Positions 24,768-33,948 are shown, numbered from the stretch's first letter. The stretch: DNA of 47,932 nucleotides from Candidatus Polarisedimenticolaceae bacterium (GCA_036376135.1 DASVAW010000149.1:1-47932); one strand, 5' to 3'. Program-made: numbers and translations. The notes: a model not told the origin generated them from the letters alone.

Positions 24768-27700
24768 GTGAGCCCTCCCGAAACGCTGCTTGCCGCCCTC
24801 GGCGCCCTCACGGACGACCACGAGCTCGACGATTTCCTCGAGCGGCTCCCCCTCGACGAGCTCGACGAGCTCGCCCGCCACGCGCTCGCCCGGCTGCGGC
24901 TCGAGGGGGACGCGCCCTCGCACGACGCGCGGCGCGAGGCGTGGGAGCTGCTCGACGTCCTGCGCCGCTCGACGGTGCTCCGGCGCATCGCGCAAGCCGG
25001 CGCGGTCGAGGCGTGGGCGGCGCGCATGCTCGAGCTCGTCGAGGCGTCCCACTACACGACGGGGCTCCTTTTCCGGCGGCGCGCCGCCCGGTACGGCTCG
25101 AAGACCCTCTTCGAGATCCCGGCGGCGGGGGGGTGGCGGTCGCTGAGCTGGCGCCACACCGCGGCACGGGTGGAGGCGCTGGCCCGGGGGCTGCTCGCCA
25201 CGCTCGGCTCCGAGGACCCGCCTCGCGTCGCGATCCTCTCCGAGAACCGACCGGAGATGGCGATCGCGGATCTCGCCTGTTTCTCCGCCGGGATCGTCAC
25301 CGTGATCATCCCCGGCAACTCGACCGAGGCCGACGTCGCCTACATGCTCCGGCACGCCGGCGCGGCGGCGATTCTCGTCTCCGACCGCGAGCAGCTGCGG
25401 AAGGTCACCCGGCAGCGGGAGGCGCTCCCCGGGCTCAAGCACGTGTTCGTGATGGACGCGGTCGCCGCCGGCAAGGACGCGGTCGCCCTCGACGAGGTGT
25501 CCTCGCGCGCCGGGCAGGTCCCGCTCTCCGCCCTCGAGGACCGGGCGCACGCCTTGCGGATCGGCGACCTCGCGACCGTGATGTACACCTCGGGGACCAC
25601 CGGCAAGCCCAAGGGAATCCGGTTCACCCATCGCAACATCGTCTACAAGCGGTTCTGCCGCGCGCTCGCCCTCCCCGAGATCGGCGAGGACGACGTCTTC
25701 CTGTGCTACCTCCCCCTCTTCCACACCTTCGGGCGCTACTTCGAGATGATGGGGTGCGTGTTCTGGGGGGCGACCTACTGCTTCCTCGAGAACCCCTCGA
25801 TCGAGGCGATGGTCCAGGGGATGCGCCGCTTCCGCCCGACGGTGTTCATCAGCGTCCCGAAGAAGTGGATCCAGCTCTACGAGGCGATCGCCCTCGAGGC
25901 GCCTCCGGACGCCAGCTCCGACGACGCCGTCCTCGAGGCGACCCGCCGCCTCACCGGCGGACGGCTGCGCTGGGGGCTGTCGGCGGCCGGGCATCTCGAC
26001 AGCTCGATCTTCCGGTTCTTCCAGCAGCAGGGGATCGAGCTGATGAGCGGCTTCGGCATGACCGAGGCGACCGGCGGCGTGACCATGACCCCGCCCGGGA
26101 GGTACCGGGACGACTCGCTCGGCCTTCCGCTCCCCGGGATCACCTGCCGCCTCGCCGAGGACGGCGAGTTGTGGATCCGCGGCCCGTACGTCACGGAGGG
26201 TTACCTCGACCTCCCCGAGGGGGAGGAGGGGATCGGCGAGGACGGCTGGCTGAGGACCGGCGACCTCATGGAGAAGGACCACGACGGGCACATCCGCCTC
26301 GTGGACCGCAAGAAGGAGATCTACAAGAACGTCAAGGGCGAGACGATCGCGCCGCAGCGGATCGAGGGGTTGTTCCGCGAGTTCGAGTCGGTCGGCCGCG
26401 TCTTCCTCGTCGGGGACCACCGCGAATACAACACCGCGCTGATCTACCCCAACCCGAAGGCGACCCACGTCGACCTGGCCGCGATGAAGGACGACGAGGA
26501 GCGCAAGGGGCACTTCCGGTCGATCGTCGCGTCGGTGAACGCCTTCCTCTCCCCGTTCGAGCGGATCGTGGACTTCGCGCTGATCGATCGCGACTTCGAT
26601 CCGCATCGCGGCGAGCTGACCTCGAAGGGGAGCTTCCGGCGCAAGGCGATCGAGGCGAACTTCGCCCCCGCGGTGGCGCTGCTCTACCGCCGCGCGAACC
26701 TGCGCGTGGGCGGCGCCGACGTGGTCTTCCCGAACTGGCTCTTCCAGGCCCTCGGCCTCACCGCGCAGGATCTCCAGATCGAGCCCGACCGCCTCGTCCT
26801 CCCCGGGGGGAAGTCCCTTCACGTCCGCCGACTCCAGGACGGGATCACCCTCGTCGGCTCGATCGTCTACGCCCACCCGGCCCACGAAGCGCTGCAGATC
26901 GGCGTGTTGCTCACGACCCCGCGCCTGTGGCTGGGGAACGACGAGCTCGTCGACTTCGCCGATCTCGAGATCCGCCTGCGGGAGCGCCCCGGCCGCGCGG
27001 GAGACCGCATCGAGTGGAAGGGGCGCGCCTCGCAGTTCGCGCACGCCTCGGCGGTCTACGACGCGCTCCAGGCGCCGCACCAGCGCGCCGAGCTCGACCT
27101 CATGGACCTCCACCGCGCGGCGCTCCTGCTCGCCGGTCCCGACGACAAGCCGGCGATCGCCGCGGTGCACGTCCTCGAGCGCGCGATGGTCCAGGAGGAG
27201 GGGCCGCTGGCCGAACCCGCGCGCGTCCTGCTCGGCCGCGTCGCGGCGGCTCCGTCGCTGGCCGTGAGGCGGCGGGCGTTCCTCACGCTCCTCCCGGCCG
27301 AACGTCCCTCGCGCGTGCGCGAGTCGCTGCGCCGGTTCCTGTCGACTCCGGGCGTGATCCTCGACGCGGAGACCCGCCAGTCGCTGTGCGAGCGCAACCT
27401 CGACGACGTCCGGCTCGAGGCCTTCCTCGCCGAGGCCGAGCACCTCGCCTCGACGGAGACCGCGCCGCGCGGGGTCGAGCGCCGGCTCGCGTCGATCCTG
27501 CGCCTGCTCGCGGAGTACGGCGCCGCGCACCCGACGCGTTACCGCAAGCTGCGCGCCGCCTTCGTGCGCCTCGCGGCCTTCGCCGCGCTCCCCGACGCGC
27601 GCGAGGAGGCGGCGCGGATGCGCAGCGAGATGCGCAAGGGGTTCCGGGCCTGGATGGGACCGTCGTCGCGCGTGGGCGTCGATCCCGAGACCGGCCAGGA

Positions 27701-29423
27701 ATACCGCTGGGACGACGTCGTGACCTTCGAGGAGGACGTCCCGGAGGACGACCGCCGCAGGCTCCTGTCCGCGATCCGGACGACCCCGGTCATCCGCGAG
27801 GCGGTGTTCCTCTTCTCGGGAGGCGCGATGCCGCGCCTGTCCGACATCCCTCCCGGCGGCGTGTGGGTCCGGACCCTCGGCTCCAAACACGGCAAGAACG
27901 TCTACCGCGTCACCGTGCAGACCCGTTTCCAGGGCTCGTACGACCTCGCGTTGAACGTGAACCACGAGCTCCCCGCCCAGCGCATCCAGGACGAGATCCG
28001 CTGGCTGATCTTGTGCGGCGACACCGGCGACCGCCCGCCCCTCGTGGAGGACTTCGGCGGCTACTGGCCCGAGTTCGACCTGTGGAGCGAGGAGTACATC
28101 CCCGGCGACACCCTCGACCGCGTCCTCCGGCGCCTCTCGCGCCACGCCAACGACGAGGACCGCTTCAAGGGGCTGTGGCCGTTCTTCGCCTGGAGCGCGC
28201 TCGCCGCCCACCTCGATTTCTGGAACCGCACCGGGCGCTCGGTCGAGGTCGCCGACCGCGCGGGGGCGAACGTCATCGTTCCGACCCACGACTACCAGAC
28301 GGGCGCGCGCCTGGTCTCGATCTCCTCGGTGCGCCCGCACAAGGGGCTCGCCGAGACCTTCCGGTTCTTCCGCGAGGAGTTCTCCGATCCGATCGAGCGC
28401 CAGTACCCGACCCTCCAGGGAGAGGTTCGCTGGAACGTCGTCCTCTCGGCGCTGCTCGAGGCGGTCGGCGAGCAGGAGGGCCTCCGGATGCTGCGCGAGC
28501 TGCAGCACCGCGACGCCGGCCACCTCTCCGAAGGGCTCGCCGCGAGCCTCGCGACGTACATCCCCGCGGTGGAGGCGCACGGCTTCCTCCCCATGCGGCT
28601 CTACTTCGCGATCCGCCGCTACCGCCGCTGGGCGAAGCTGTCGATCGATCCGACCCCGTCGGCCTGCGCGCGCAACGTGCAGGAGCTTTGGGACTCCTAC
28701 GGCCTCTCGAAGCTGATTCCGCAGTACCCCGGCGCGCGACTGCGCTTCTTCCGCCAGACCGTCTTCGAGTCCGCCCCCGAGCCCCTCGCGATGGGGCTCG
28801 AGGAGATCCACGAGAAGCTGCGGCGGCGCGAGCTTTCGTCCGACGCCCTCCCCGACGCGATCGCCGACCTGCGCGCGCGCATCGAGGTGGGCCCCGAGGA
28901 GGACTACTTCCTGGCGCGGCTGTCGTTCCCCTACCTTCGCCCGGAGGACGACGCGGGGTTCGTGCAGACCGACTTCGGCGGCCGCCACCAGAGCGAGATC
29001 GTCGTCACCCTCGAGGACGGCGACGGCAACCCGTTCCAGGTCCGCCACGCCCTCACCCCCAAGGAGGTCGGGCGCCTGCACCGCCTCTTCCTGAGCGCCA
29101 AGCTCGACGTCCGTTTCCGCCCCGAGCACCAGTACCTGGTCGCGATCAACGAGCGGCAGCAGATCATCGGAGGGATCTTCTACGACGTGGAGCCGCAGGC
29201 GCGCTCCGCCCACCTCGAGAAGATCGTCGTCGGCGAGCGTTACCGGAAGAAGGGGGTCGCCGACGGCCTGATGAACGAGTTCTTCAACCGCCTGCGCGCG
29301 CAGGGGTTGAAGACCGTCACGACCGGCTTCTTCCGGCCGGAGTACTTCTACGCCTACGGGTTCGCGATCGAGAAGCGTTACGCGGGGCTCGTGAAGAACC
29401 TCACGGACGGGGCGAAGGGCTAG
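24768..29423 (+). CDS. Giant fusion: acyl-CoA-synthetase-like + helical + kinase-like + GNAT domains
   Basis: 1551-residue cytoplasmic protein. A helical N-terminus (1-95) leads into an ANL adenylation domain of the long-chain acyl-CoA synthetase type (about 96-645): YTSGTTGKPKG at 273-283, GFGMTEATGG at 428-437, hinge LVDRKKEIYKNVKG. The usual catalytic Lys near the end (in LTPTLK-type motifs) aligns with Ser622 in LTSKGSFRR. Next is a helical, HEAT-like region (about 780-970), then a segment resembling kinase/APH folds (about 1020-1200: HGKNVYRVTVQTR, hinge EEYIPGDTLDRVL) without clear catalytic residues. The C-terminus (about 1430-1551) is a GNAT acetyltransferase with RKKGVADGLM. GTG start 24768; no frameshift. 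Possible role: activating and transferring an acyl or acetyl group; unproven. Confidence 0.8.
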   Translation: MSPPETLLAALGALTDDHELDDFLERLPLDELDELARHALARLRLEGDAPSHDARREAWELLDVLRRSTVLRRIAQAGAVEAWAARMLELVEASHYTTGLLFRRRAARYGSKTLFEIPAAGGWRSLSWRHTAARVEALARGLLATLGSEDPPRVAILSENRPEMAIADLACFSAGIVTVIIPGNSTEADVAYMLRHAGAAAILVSDREQLRKVTRQREALPGLKHVFVMDAVAAGKDAVALDEVSSRAGQVPLSALEDRAHALRIGDLATVMYTSGTTGKPKGIRFTHRNIVYKRFCRALALPEIGEDDVFLCYLPLFHTFGRYFEMMGCVFWGATYCFLENPSIEAMVQGMRRFRPTVFISVPKKWIQLYEAIALEAPPDASSDDAVLEATRRLTGGRLRWGLSAAGHLDSSIFRFFQQQGIELMSGFGMTEATGGVTMTPPGRYRDDSLGLPLPGITCRLAEDGELWIRGPYVTEGYLDLPEGEEGIGEDGWLRTGDLMEKDHDGHIRLVDRKKEIYKNVKGETIAPQRIEGLFREFESVGRVFLVGDHREYNTALIYPNPKATHVDLAAMKDDEERKGHFRSIVASVNAFLSPFERIVDFALIDRDFDPHRGELTSKGSFRRKAIEANFAPAVALLYRRANLRVGGADVVFPNWLFQALGLTAQDLQIEPDRLVLPGGKSLHVRRLQDGITLVGSIVYAHPAHEALQIGVLLTTPRLWLGNDELVDFADLEIRLRERPGRAGDRIEWKGRASQFAHASAVYDALQAPHQRAELDLMDLHRAALLLAGPDDKPAIAAVHVLERAMVQEEGPLAEPARVLLGRVAAAPSLAVRRRAFLTLLPAERPSRVRESLRRFLSTPGVILDAETRQSLCERNLDDVRLEAFLAEAEHLASTETAPRGVERRLASILRLLAEYGAAHPTRYRKLRAAFVRLAAFAALPDAREEAARMRSEMRKGFRAWMGPSSRVGVDPETGQEYRWDDVVTFEEDVPEDDRRRLLSAIRTTPVIREAVFLFSGGAMPRLSDIPPGGVWVRTLGSKHGKNVYRVTVQTRFQGSYDLALNVNHELPAQRIQDEIRWLILCGDTGDRPPLVEDFGGYWPEFDLWSEEYIPGDTLDRVLRRLSRHANDEDRFKGLWPFFAWSALAAHLDFWNRTGRSVEVADRAGANVIVPTHDYQTGARLVSISSVRPHKGLAETFRFFREEFSDPIERQYPTLQGEVRWNVVLSALLEAVGEQEGLRMLRELQHRDAGHLSEGLAASLATYIPAVEAHGFLPMRLYFAIRRYRRWAKLSIDPTPSACARNVQELWDSYGLSKLIPQYPGARLRFFRQTVFESAPEPLAMGLEEIHEKLRRRELSSDALPDAIADLRARIEVGPEEDYFLARLSFPYLRPEDDAGFVQTDFGGRHQSEIVVTLEDGDGNPFQVRHALTPKEVGRLHRLFLSAKLDVRFRPEHQYLVAINERQQIIGGIFYDVEPQARSAHLEKIVVGERYRKKGVADGLMNEFFNRLRAQGLKTVTTGFFRPEYFYAYGFAIEKRYAGLVKNLTDGAKG

Positions 29424-29430
29424 GCCCGGC

Positions 29431-29886
29431 TCATTCCCCCGACTTCAGGACCGCCTGGAGCTTCTCCTCGTCCACGTACTTCGTGAACTCGCCGAGGTTC
29501 GCCGCGACGCCCTCGTCCGAGAACAACCCCTGCGCGGCGACCTGGCCCAGGACCGAGAAGCTCGACTGCATCGCGGTCTGCGGCTCGTATTTCATCGCCT
29601 TCTTCGTCTCGTTCTTGCAGGTGTCGGTGAGCAGCGTCTGGAACAGCTGCGCGACGTCGCGGTTGAGCCCGTCCCGCTGCTCGGCCGTGATCGCGGCGAT
29701 CGACTTCACGTCGGGGTGCGTCGCCGCCATCGCGAAGAACCACTTGATCAGCGTGGTCTTGTCGGCGTCGGAGCTCTTCTCCACGAGGCACTGGGCGAGA
29801 TCGTCGCCGTACGGGCCGGCGTGGGCGGGCACGGCGAGAGCGGGAACGAGCAGCGCGGCGGCGAAGACGGAACGAAGAACGCGCAT
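29431..29886 (-). CDS. Small secreted protein of unknown function
   Basis: 151-residue exported protein. Signal peptide at 1-23 (MRVLRSVFAAALLVPALAVPAHA). The mature part is helical with two Cys (CLVEKSSDADKT and LLTDTCKNETKK), which could form one disulfide, and no known catalytic motif. ATG is preceded by AGGAGG at ideal spacing, behind a good promoter (TTGACC-17-TAGCTT). Its stop lies 7 bp from the end of the convergent giant gene. Function not assignable. Confidence 0.8.
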   Translation of the reverse strand: MRVLRSVFAAALLVPALAVPAHAGPYGDDLAQCLVEKSSDADKTTLIKWFFAMAATHPDVKSIAAITAEQRDGLNRDVAQLFQTLLTDTCKNETKKAMKYEPQTAMQSSFSVLGQVAAQGLFSDEGVAANLGEFTKYVDEEKLQAVLKSGE

Positions 29887-29905
29887 GGAAACCTCCTGCC
29901 GCCCG

Positions 29906-29934
29906 AAGCTAGGGTCCGCTCCCCACGAGGTCAA
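29906..29934 (-). promoter_or_regulatory. Sigma-70-like promoter TTGACC-17-TAGCTT
   Basis: On the minus strand, TTGACC (29934-29929) and TAGCTT (29911-29906) are separated by exactly 17 bases. The predicted start of transcription is about 13 bases before the ATG at 29886, leaving room for the AGGAGG ribosome-binding site. One of the two best-formed promoters in the window. Confidence 0.6.
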
Positions 29935-29974
29935 CCCGGCCCGACTGGAGTTATGCTCCTGCCGGAGTTTGGCC

Positions 29975-30799
29975 ATGCGACTTACGGGAATCGTCGTTGC
30001 CCTGGCATTCGGCAACGCGGCCGCGACGCCACCCGCCCCCGACCTTCTCGACCGCGCCGCCGACGCCGTGGACCTCGCGCGCGAAGCCGGGCTGCGGATC
30101 ACCTGCATCGAGCGGGTCCGCGAGGCGCGTTACGACGGGTCCGGCGAGGCCGTGAGCGAGAACGAGCGGACGTTCCACTGGGACCTCGAGCGCGACGGCG
30201 CCGGCCTGGCGGCGGTGCGGGCGAAGCCGGGCGGACGCGTCGTCGCCGGCCCCGACGACGCCTTCGGGGATCTGCGCTGGCCCGACTCCCACGCGTGGCT
30301 CGGAATCCTCGGCCGAGAGAATCGCGGGTTCTTCCGGTTCGACGACCTGGGCCTCGATCGCGCGACGGCGCGCCTCGCGTTCCGCGGCGCGCTCCCCTAC
30401 GACCACGGCGACGACGTCCGGGAGTGGGAAGGGCGGATCGAGCTGGATCCGCAAACCGGCAGGATTCTGGCGATCGAGGCGGCGCCTTCGTCCCAGCTCG
30501 GACGCGGGATCAAGCGCTTCGATCTGGACATGAAGAAGACCCGGTGGGTCGTCAAGCTGTTCGGCGGCACGATCGCGCAGGGGCGTTTCGGCAGGCGCCC
30601 GAAGGCCGCGGCCGCCCGGGTCCGGATGCAAACCTCCTCCGAAGGCACCGCGCTTCCGGGCGAGGTCCGGTACGAGACGTTGCGCTGGGCCCGCCGCGGC
30701 GTCACCGCGCTCGAGCGGGCGCAGCTGCGGATCTACGAAGACTGCCGTCGCGTCGAGGCCGCGGCGTCGGATCCCGCGCTCGGGGATCGCGTCCCCTGA
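29975..30799 (+). CDS. Secreted protein of unknown function
   Basis: 274-residue exported protein with a short signal peptide (MRLTGIVVALAFGNAAA, cleavage near 17-18). The mature part looks like a beta-rich lipoprotein-carrier or outer-membrane-type fold: repeating strands such as WEGRIELDPQTGRILAIEA and WVVKLFGGTIAQGRF, then VRYETLRWARRG. No lipobox. ATG at 29975 preceded by CGGAG; TATGCT at 29952-29957 may be the -10 box. Divergent from the small secreted protein. Its 3' end overlaps the convergent ketopantoate-reductase-like gene by 67 bp. I do not recognise a family with confidence. Confidence 0.75.
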   Translation: MRLTGIVVALAFGNAAATPPAPDLLDRAADAVDLAREAGLRITCIERVREARYDGSGEAVSENERTFHWDLERDGAGLAAVRAKPGGRVVAGPDDAFGDLRWPDSHAWLGILGRENRGFFRFDDLGLDRATARLAFRGALPYDHGDDVREWEGRIELDPQTGRILAIEAAPSSQLGRGIKRFDLDMKKTRWVVKLFGGTIAQGRFGRRPKAAAARVRMQTSSEGTALPGEVRYETLRWARRGVTALERAQLRIYEDCRRVEAAASDPALGDRVP

Positions 30800-31704
30800 G
30801 CGTGAAGGGCCAGCGCCGCGTGCAACCCCCGGTGCACCGGCGTCGGAACGCCCGCCCGCTCCCCGCGCCGCACGACGGCGCCGCTGAGCCACTCGATCTC
30901 CAGGGGGGCGCCGCGAAGGAGGTCGTTCGCCATCGACGAGCGTCCTTCCGCGGGAAGGGTGTCGACGAACCGCATCCGGTCGTCGACGAAGGCGTCGTCG
31001 ATCGCGACCCCTTCCGCGCGCGCGAGGGCGGCGATCTCCAGCATCGCGTCGCGCAGGAGGGCTCTCGTCGCCGGATGGGCGCGCACCTCCCCGATGGTCG
31101 CACGCGTCGCGGCGGTCATCCCGCTCACGGAGGCCAGGAAGACGAACTTCTCCCAGGTCGCCCGGCGGATGTCGGGGCTCGCGACCGCGTCGATCCCCGC
31201 GGACGAGAGGACTTCGACGACGCGGCGCACGCGGTCGGACTCGCCGCCGCCGAGCTCCCCCACCACGATCCGCTGGACCTTTCCCGTATGCACGATCACG
31301 CCGGGTTCGGGGCGGTTCGCAAGGATGTACGTGACGGCGCCGAGGACGCGGCCGGCCCCCGCCGCGTCCACGAGCGCGTCGTCCTTGTCCACGCCGTTCT
31401 GCAGCGAGAGGACCACGCCTTCCGCTCCTAGCAGCGCAGGGATCGACGGGAGGATCGAGGCCGTGTCGCCCAGTTTCACCGCCACGATCAGGAGCTGCAC
31501 GGTGGCCACCTCGGCCGGATCGCCGAAGACCGCGACCCGCTCGAGGCGGAGGTCCCCGAGCTCGCTTCGGACCCGCAGGCCCGACCGGCGCATCGTCGCC
31601 GCGTGCTCCCCGCGCGCGAGGAACCACACGTCGTGCCCGGCCGCGGCGAGGCGCGCGCCGTAGTACCCGCCGACCCCTCCCGCTCCCAGGATGGCGATCC
31701 TCAC
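30733..31704 (-). CDS. Ketopantoate reductase family protein (PanE/ApbA-like)
   Basis: 323-residue NADPH-dependent 2-dehydropantoate 2-reductase family member. The Rossmann motif AILGAGGVGGYYGARLA is at residues 4-20. The conserved VKLGDTASIL and LQNGVDKDD segments follow, then RATWEKFVFLASVSGMTAATR with the catalytic Lys, and a C-terminal helical domain. The true enzyme reduces ketopantoate to pantoate for CoA synthesis, but many paralogues use other 2-oxo acids. GTG start at 31704 overlaps the ABC permease stop. The last 20 or so residues look low-complexity and overlap a convergent gene, so the natural end of the fold is earlier. Confidence 0.85.
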   Translation of the reverse strand: MRIAILGAGGVGGYYGARLAAAGHDVWFLARGEHAATMRRSGLRVRSELGDLRLERVAVFGDPAEVATVQLLIVAVKLGDTASILPSIPALLGAEGVVLSLQNGVDKDDALVDAAGAGRVLGAVTYILANRPEPGVIVHTGKVQRIVVGELGGGESDRVRRVVEVLSSAGIDAVASPDIRRATWEKFVFLASVSGMTAATRATIGEVRAHPATRALLRDAMLEIAALARAEGVAIDDAFVDDRMRFVDTLPAEGRSSMANDLLRGAPLEIEWLSGAVVRRGERAGVPTPVHRGLHAALALHAQGTRSPSAGSDAAASTRRQSS

Positions 31705-32888
31705 CGATCCCTCCCCGCGCCCCGCGCCCAGCGCAACACCTCCGCGATCGTCGGCTCCTTGCCGTACATCAGCATTCCGATCTCGAAGATCCGTCCCGCC
31801 GCGCCGCGGACCATCCACACCGATGCGGCCAGCAGCGCGAGGGAGAGGACGATCTCCACGATGCCCGGATCGGAGAGGACCTGGCGCATCGGCAGTGCGG
31901 GGGCGCTGGTCAACGGGAAAAGCGACAAGAACCGGGCGATCCCCCCGTCGGGATCGCGGATCACCGCGATCGAGAGGACGACCGGGATGACGGGGAGCAT
32001 CAGGAGCGACGAACGGCTCGACGTGTTGGGATCGTCGAGCGTGGCGGCCACCGCGGCGAAGAAGGCGTTCCAGAGGAGAAGCCCGAGGATCGTCGTCGCG
32101 ACGAGCGTGACCAGGACCGACGGGCGCACGGCGGCGGCGGGGAGCGCGAAGCCCGAGGTGAGGCTCAAGGCCCCGAAGACGAGCAGGCTTCCGACCGCCA
32201 TGTTGGCCACGCCGACGAGGGAATACGCGGCGATCCCGACGATCTTCCCGTCGATCCAGGCCTGCGGCGGGATCGCGGAGAGGACGGACTCGGTCACGCG
32301 CAGCTGCTTTTCCCCGGTGATCCCCGTGAGGACGTAGGCCATGCTCGTGAACGCCGCCGTCAGGAAGACTCCGATGAACACCCCGGCGGCGATCTTCTCC
32401 GCTTTGCCGCGCCGCTCGACCGAGGGATCGAGGAATCGGACCGCGAGAGGAGGCTCGGCCACGATGCGTGCGAGCGTCTCGGGAGCGAGCCCGGCCTCGG
32501 CCAGACGCTCGCGGCGCACGACGTCGTGCAGCAGGGCCGCGAGCTCCACCCGGTACCTGGGGTCCTTCTCGACGACGAGCTCGAACGCCCCGCCCGCGTC
32601 CCTCGACAGGATTCCCTGGATCTCCCCCTCGCGCAGGGCGGAGACATCGGTCGCCCGATCCGGCGACGCGGGGACGAAGCGGAATCGGCCCTCGGCCGGC
32701 GCCTCGAGCGCGACGCCGGAAACCGAAACGACGATGGTGCGGCCCCTGGCGCCCGCAACCGTCAACGCGCCGCCGAGAACCGCGCTGACGACGAGGAAGA
32801 AGAGGATTCCGAGCAGCTGGTCTTTCCACTTGAAATAGCGGCGGAACTCCCACCGGGCGACGAGCGCGGCCTGCTGCAGGTGGCTCAC
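31701..32888 (-). CDS. ABC-2 type transporter permease (NatB-like)
   Basis: 395-residue membrane protein with an N-terminal helix (about 24-45), an extracytoplasmic domain of about 120 residues, and five further helices in the C-terminal half (for example VFIGVFLTAAFTSMAYVLTGI and LVATTILGLLLWNAFFAAVAA). This is the layout of ABC-2 permeases such as the sodium exporter subunit NatB. It pairs with the ATPase gene just upstream, overlapping it in a GTGA. Substrate unknown; family members export ions, lipids or drugs. Confidence 0.88.
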   Translation of the reverse strand: MSHLQQAALVARWEFRRYFKWKDQLLGILFFLVVSAVLGGALTVAGARGRTIVVSVSGVALEAPAEGRFRFVPASPDRATDVSALREGEIQGILSRDAGGAFELVVEKDPRYRVELAALLHDVVRRERLAEAGLAPETLARIVAEPPLAVRFLDPSVERRGKAEKIAAGVFIGVFLTAAFTSMAYVLTGITGEKQLRVTESVLSAIPPQAWIDGKIVGIAAYSLVGVANMAVGSLLVFGALSLTSGFALPAAAVRPSVLVTLVATTILGLLLWNAFFAAVAATLDDPNTSSRSSLLMLPVIPVVLSIAVIRDPDGGIARFLSLFPLTSAPALPMRQVLSDPGIVEIVLSLALLAASVWMVRGAAGRIFEIGMLMYGKEPTIAEVLRWARGAGRDR

Positions 32889-33832
32889 CCCTCACCTCCT
32901 CCCAGGCTCGCGTCGTCCGCGCGTACCGCGCGCACGAAGACGTCGTGCAGCCGTGGACGCTCGGTGGCCAAGCCCCGGATCGGCGTTGCGCCGACGGCCC
33001 TCGCGAGGAACCGAGGGAGCTCCGCGCCGGCGCTCAGGGTCAGGAGCACCTCGCCGTCGCCTTGCACCGACTCGAGCGCGTCGACGTCGGGATCGGACCG
33101 GAGCGCGTCGACCGACGCTCCCGGATCGAGCGTCAGCCTCACGCGCGGGCGGGAGTCCAGGCGGTCGCGCAGCTCGGCCATGGAGCCCGAGAGGATCTCG
33201 CGCCCGCGGTTGAGGAGGAGGACCCGGTCCGCCACGCGCTCGACGAGGTCCATCTGGTGTGCGGAGAGCAGCACCGTGGTCCCCTGGTCCCGAAGGCCGC
33301 GCACCAGATCGACGAAGAAGTCCTGGCTGAGCGGATCGAGACCGGAGAAGGGCTCGTCGAGAATCGCGAGGGCCGGACGGTGGAGGATCGAGGCGATCAG
33401 CTGCACGCGCTGCTGGTTTCCCTTCGACAACGCGTCGACGCGATCGTCGATCCGGTCGAGGAGCCCCACCCGCTCGAGCCACGCGCGGGCGCGGGCCTCC
33501 GCCTCACGACGCTCGAGACCGCGAAGCCTGCCGAAATGCACGAGCGTTCGCAGGACGGGAACGTCCCGATAGAGTCCGCGGTCCTCGGGGAGGTACCCGA
33601 TGCGTTCCGCCGTCGCGCGCGGGTCGTGCCCGGCCGCCGAGAGCTCGATGCGGCCCTCGTCGGGGGCGAGGATACCCACGATCATGCGAACGGTCGTCGT
33701 CTTCCCCGCCCCGTTCGGGCCGAGCAGCGCGAACACTTCCCCCTCGTGCACCTCGAAGGAGAGGTTCTCCACCGCCGGGCGGCCGACGAACCGCTTCGAG
33801 ACTCCGCGAACCAGCAGAACGCGAGGATGCAC
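32885..33832 (-). CDS. ABC transporter ATPase subunit (NatA-like)
   Basis: 315-residue ATPase. Walker A GPNGAGKTT, signature LSKGNQQR, Walker B LAILDEPFSGLD and the switch His in LLSAHQMDLVE are all present. The C-terminal 90 residues form the extra domain typical of ABC-2 exporters. GTG start at 33832 with GAGG upstream. A -10 box TAAGAT (33859-33854) lies 21 bases before the start. Forms the exporter with the next gene; the ketopantoate-reductase-like gene is third in the operon. Confidence 0.92.
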   Translation of the reverse strand: MHPRVLLVRGVSKRFVGRPAVENLSFEVHEGEVFALLGPNGAGKTTTVRMIVGILAPDEGRIELSAAGHDPRATAERIGYLPEDRGLYRDVPVLRTLVHFGRLRGLERREAEARARAWLERVGLLDRIDDRVDALSKGNQQRVQLIASILHRPALAILDEPFSGLDPLSQDFFVDLVRGLRDQGTTVLLSAHQMDLVERVADRVLLLNRGREILSGSMAELRDRLDSRPRVRLTLDPGASVDALRSDPDVDALESVQGDGEVLLTLSAGAELPRFLARAVGATPIRGLATERPRLHDVFVRAVRADDASLGGGEG

Positions 33833-33853
33833 GGGGTTCCCGTCCTCGATGGG

Positions 33854-33859
33854 ATCTTA
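33854..33859 (-). promoter_or_regulatory. -10 box TAAGAT of the ABC exporter operon
   Basis: TAAGAT on the minus strand, with TTGATT 14 bases further upstream (33879-33874), a shorter spacer than usual. It would give a leader of about 15 bases before the GTG at 33832. The 116-bp gap here also separates the operon from the DUF6448 gene. Confidence 0.45.
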
Positions 33860-33948
33860 CTCCTCGGTCGCCGAATCAAGGCCCGGCGAACCGTCCCTCT
33901 CGGAGGGCGCGTCCGATCTTGTGTCCGAAACCGAGCACAGGGAGCGGG

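Noticed and set aside
24753-29213. 1486-codon open frame on the minus strand, antisense to the giant fusion gene
   Set aside because: It mirrors codon-position GC bias of the real gene. Its translation is rich in Arg, Asp, Val, His and Leu with no domain, while the plus-strand frame carries clear motifs.
24446-29974. Out-of-frame 2117-codon reading on the plus strand spanning the giant gene
   Set aside because: Only its last 274 codons (from ATG 29975) encode a plausible exported protein; the rest is Arg/Pro-rich noise in the wrong frame.
33895-33907. CCCTC/GAGGG hairpin as a terminator between DUF6448 and the ABC operon
   Set aside because: Five base pairs, three-base loop, no T-run; too weak to call.
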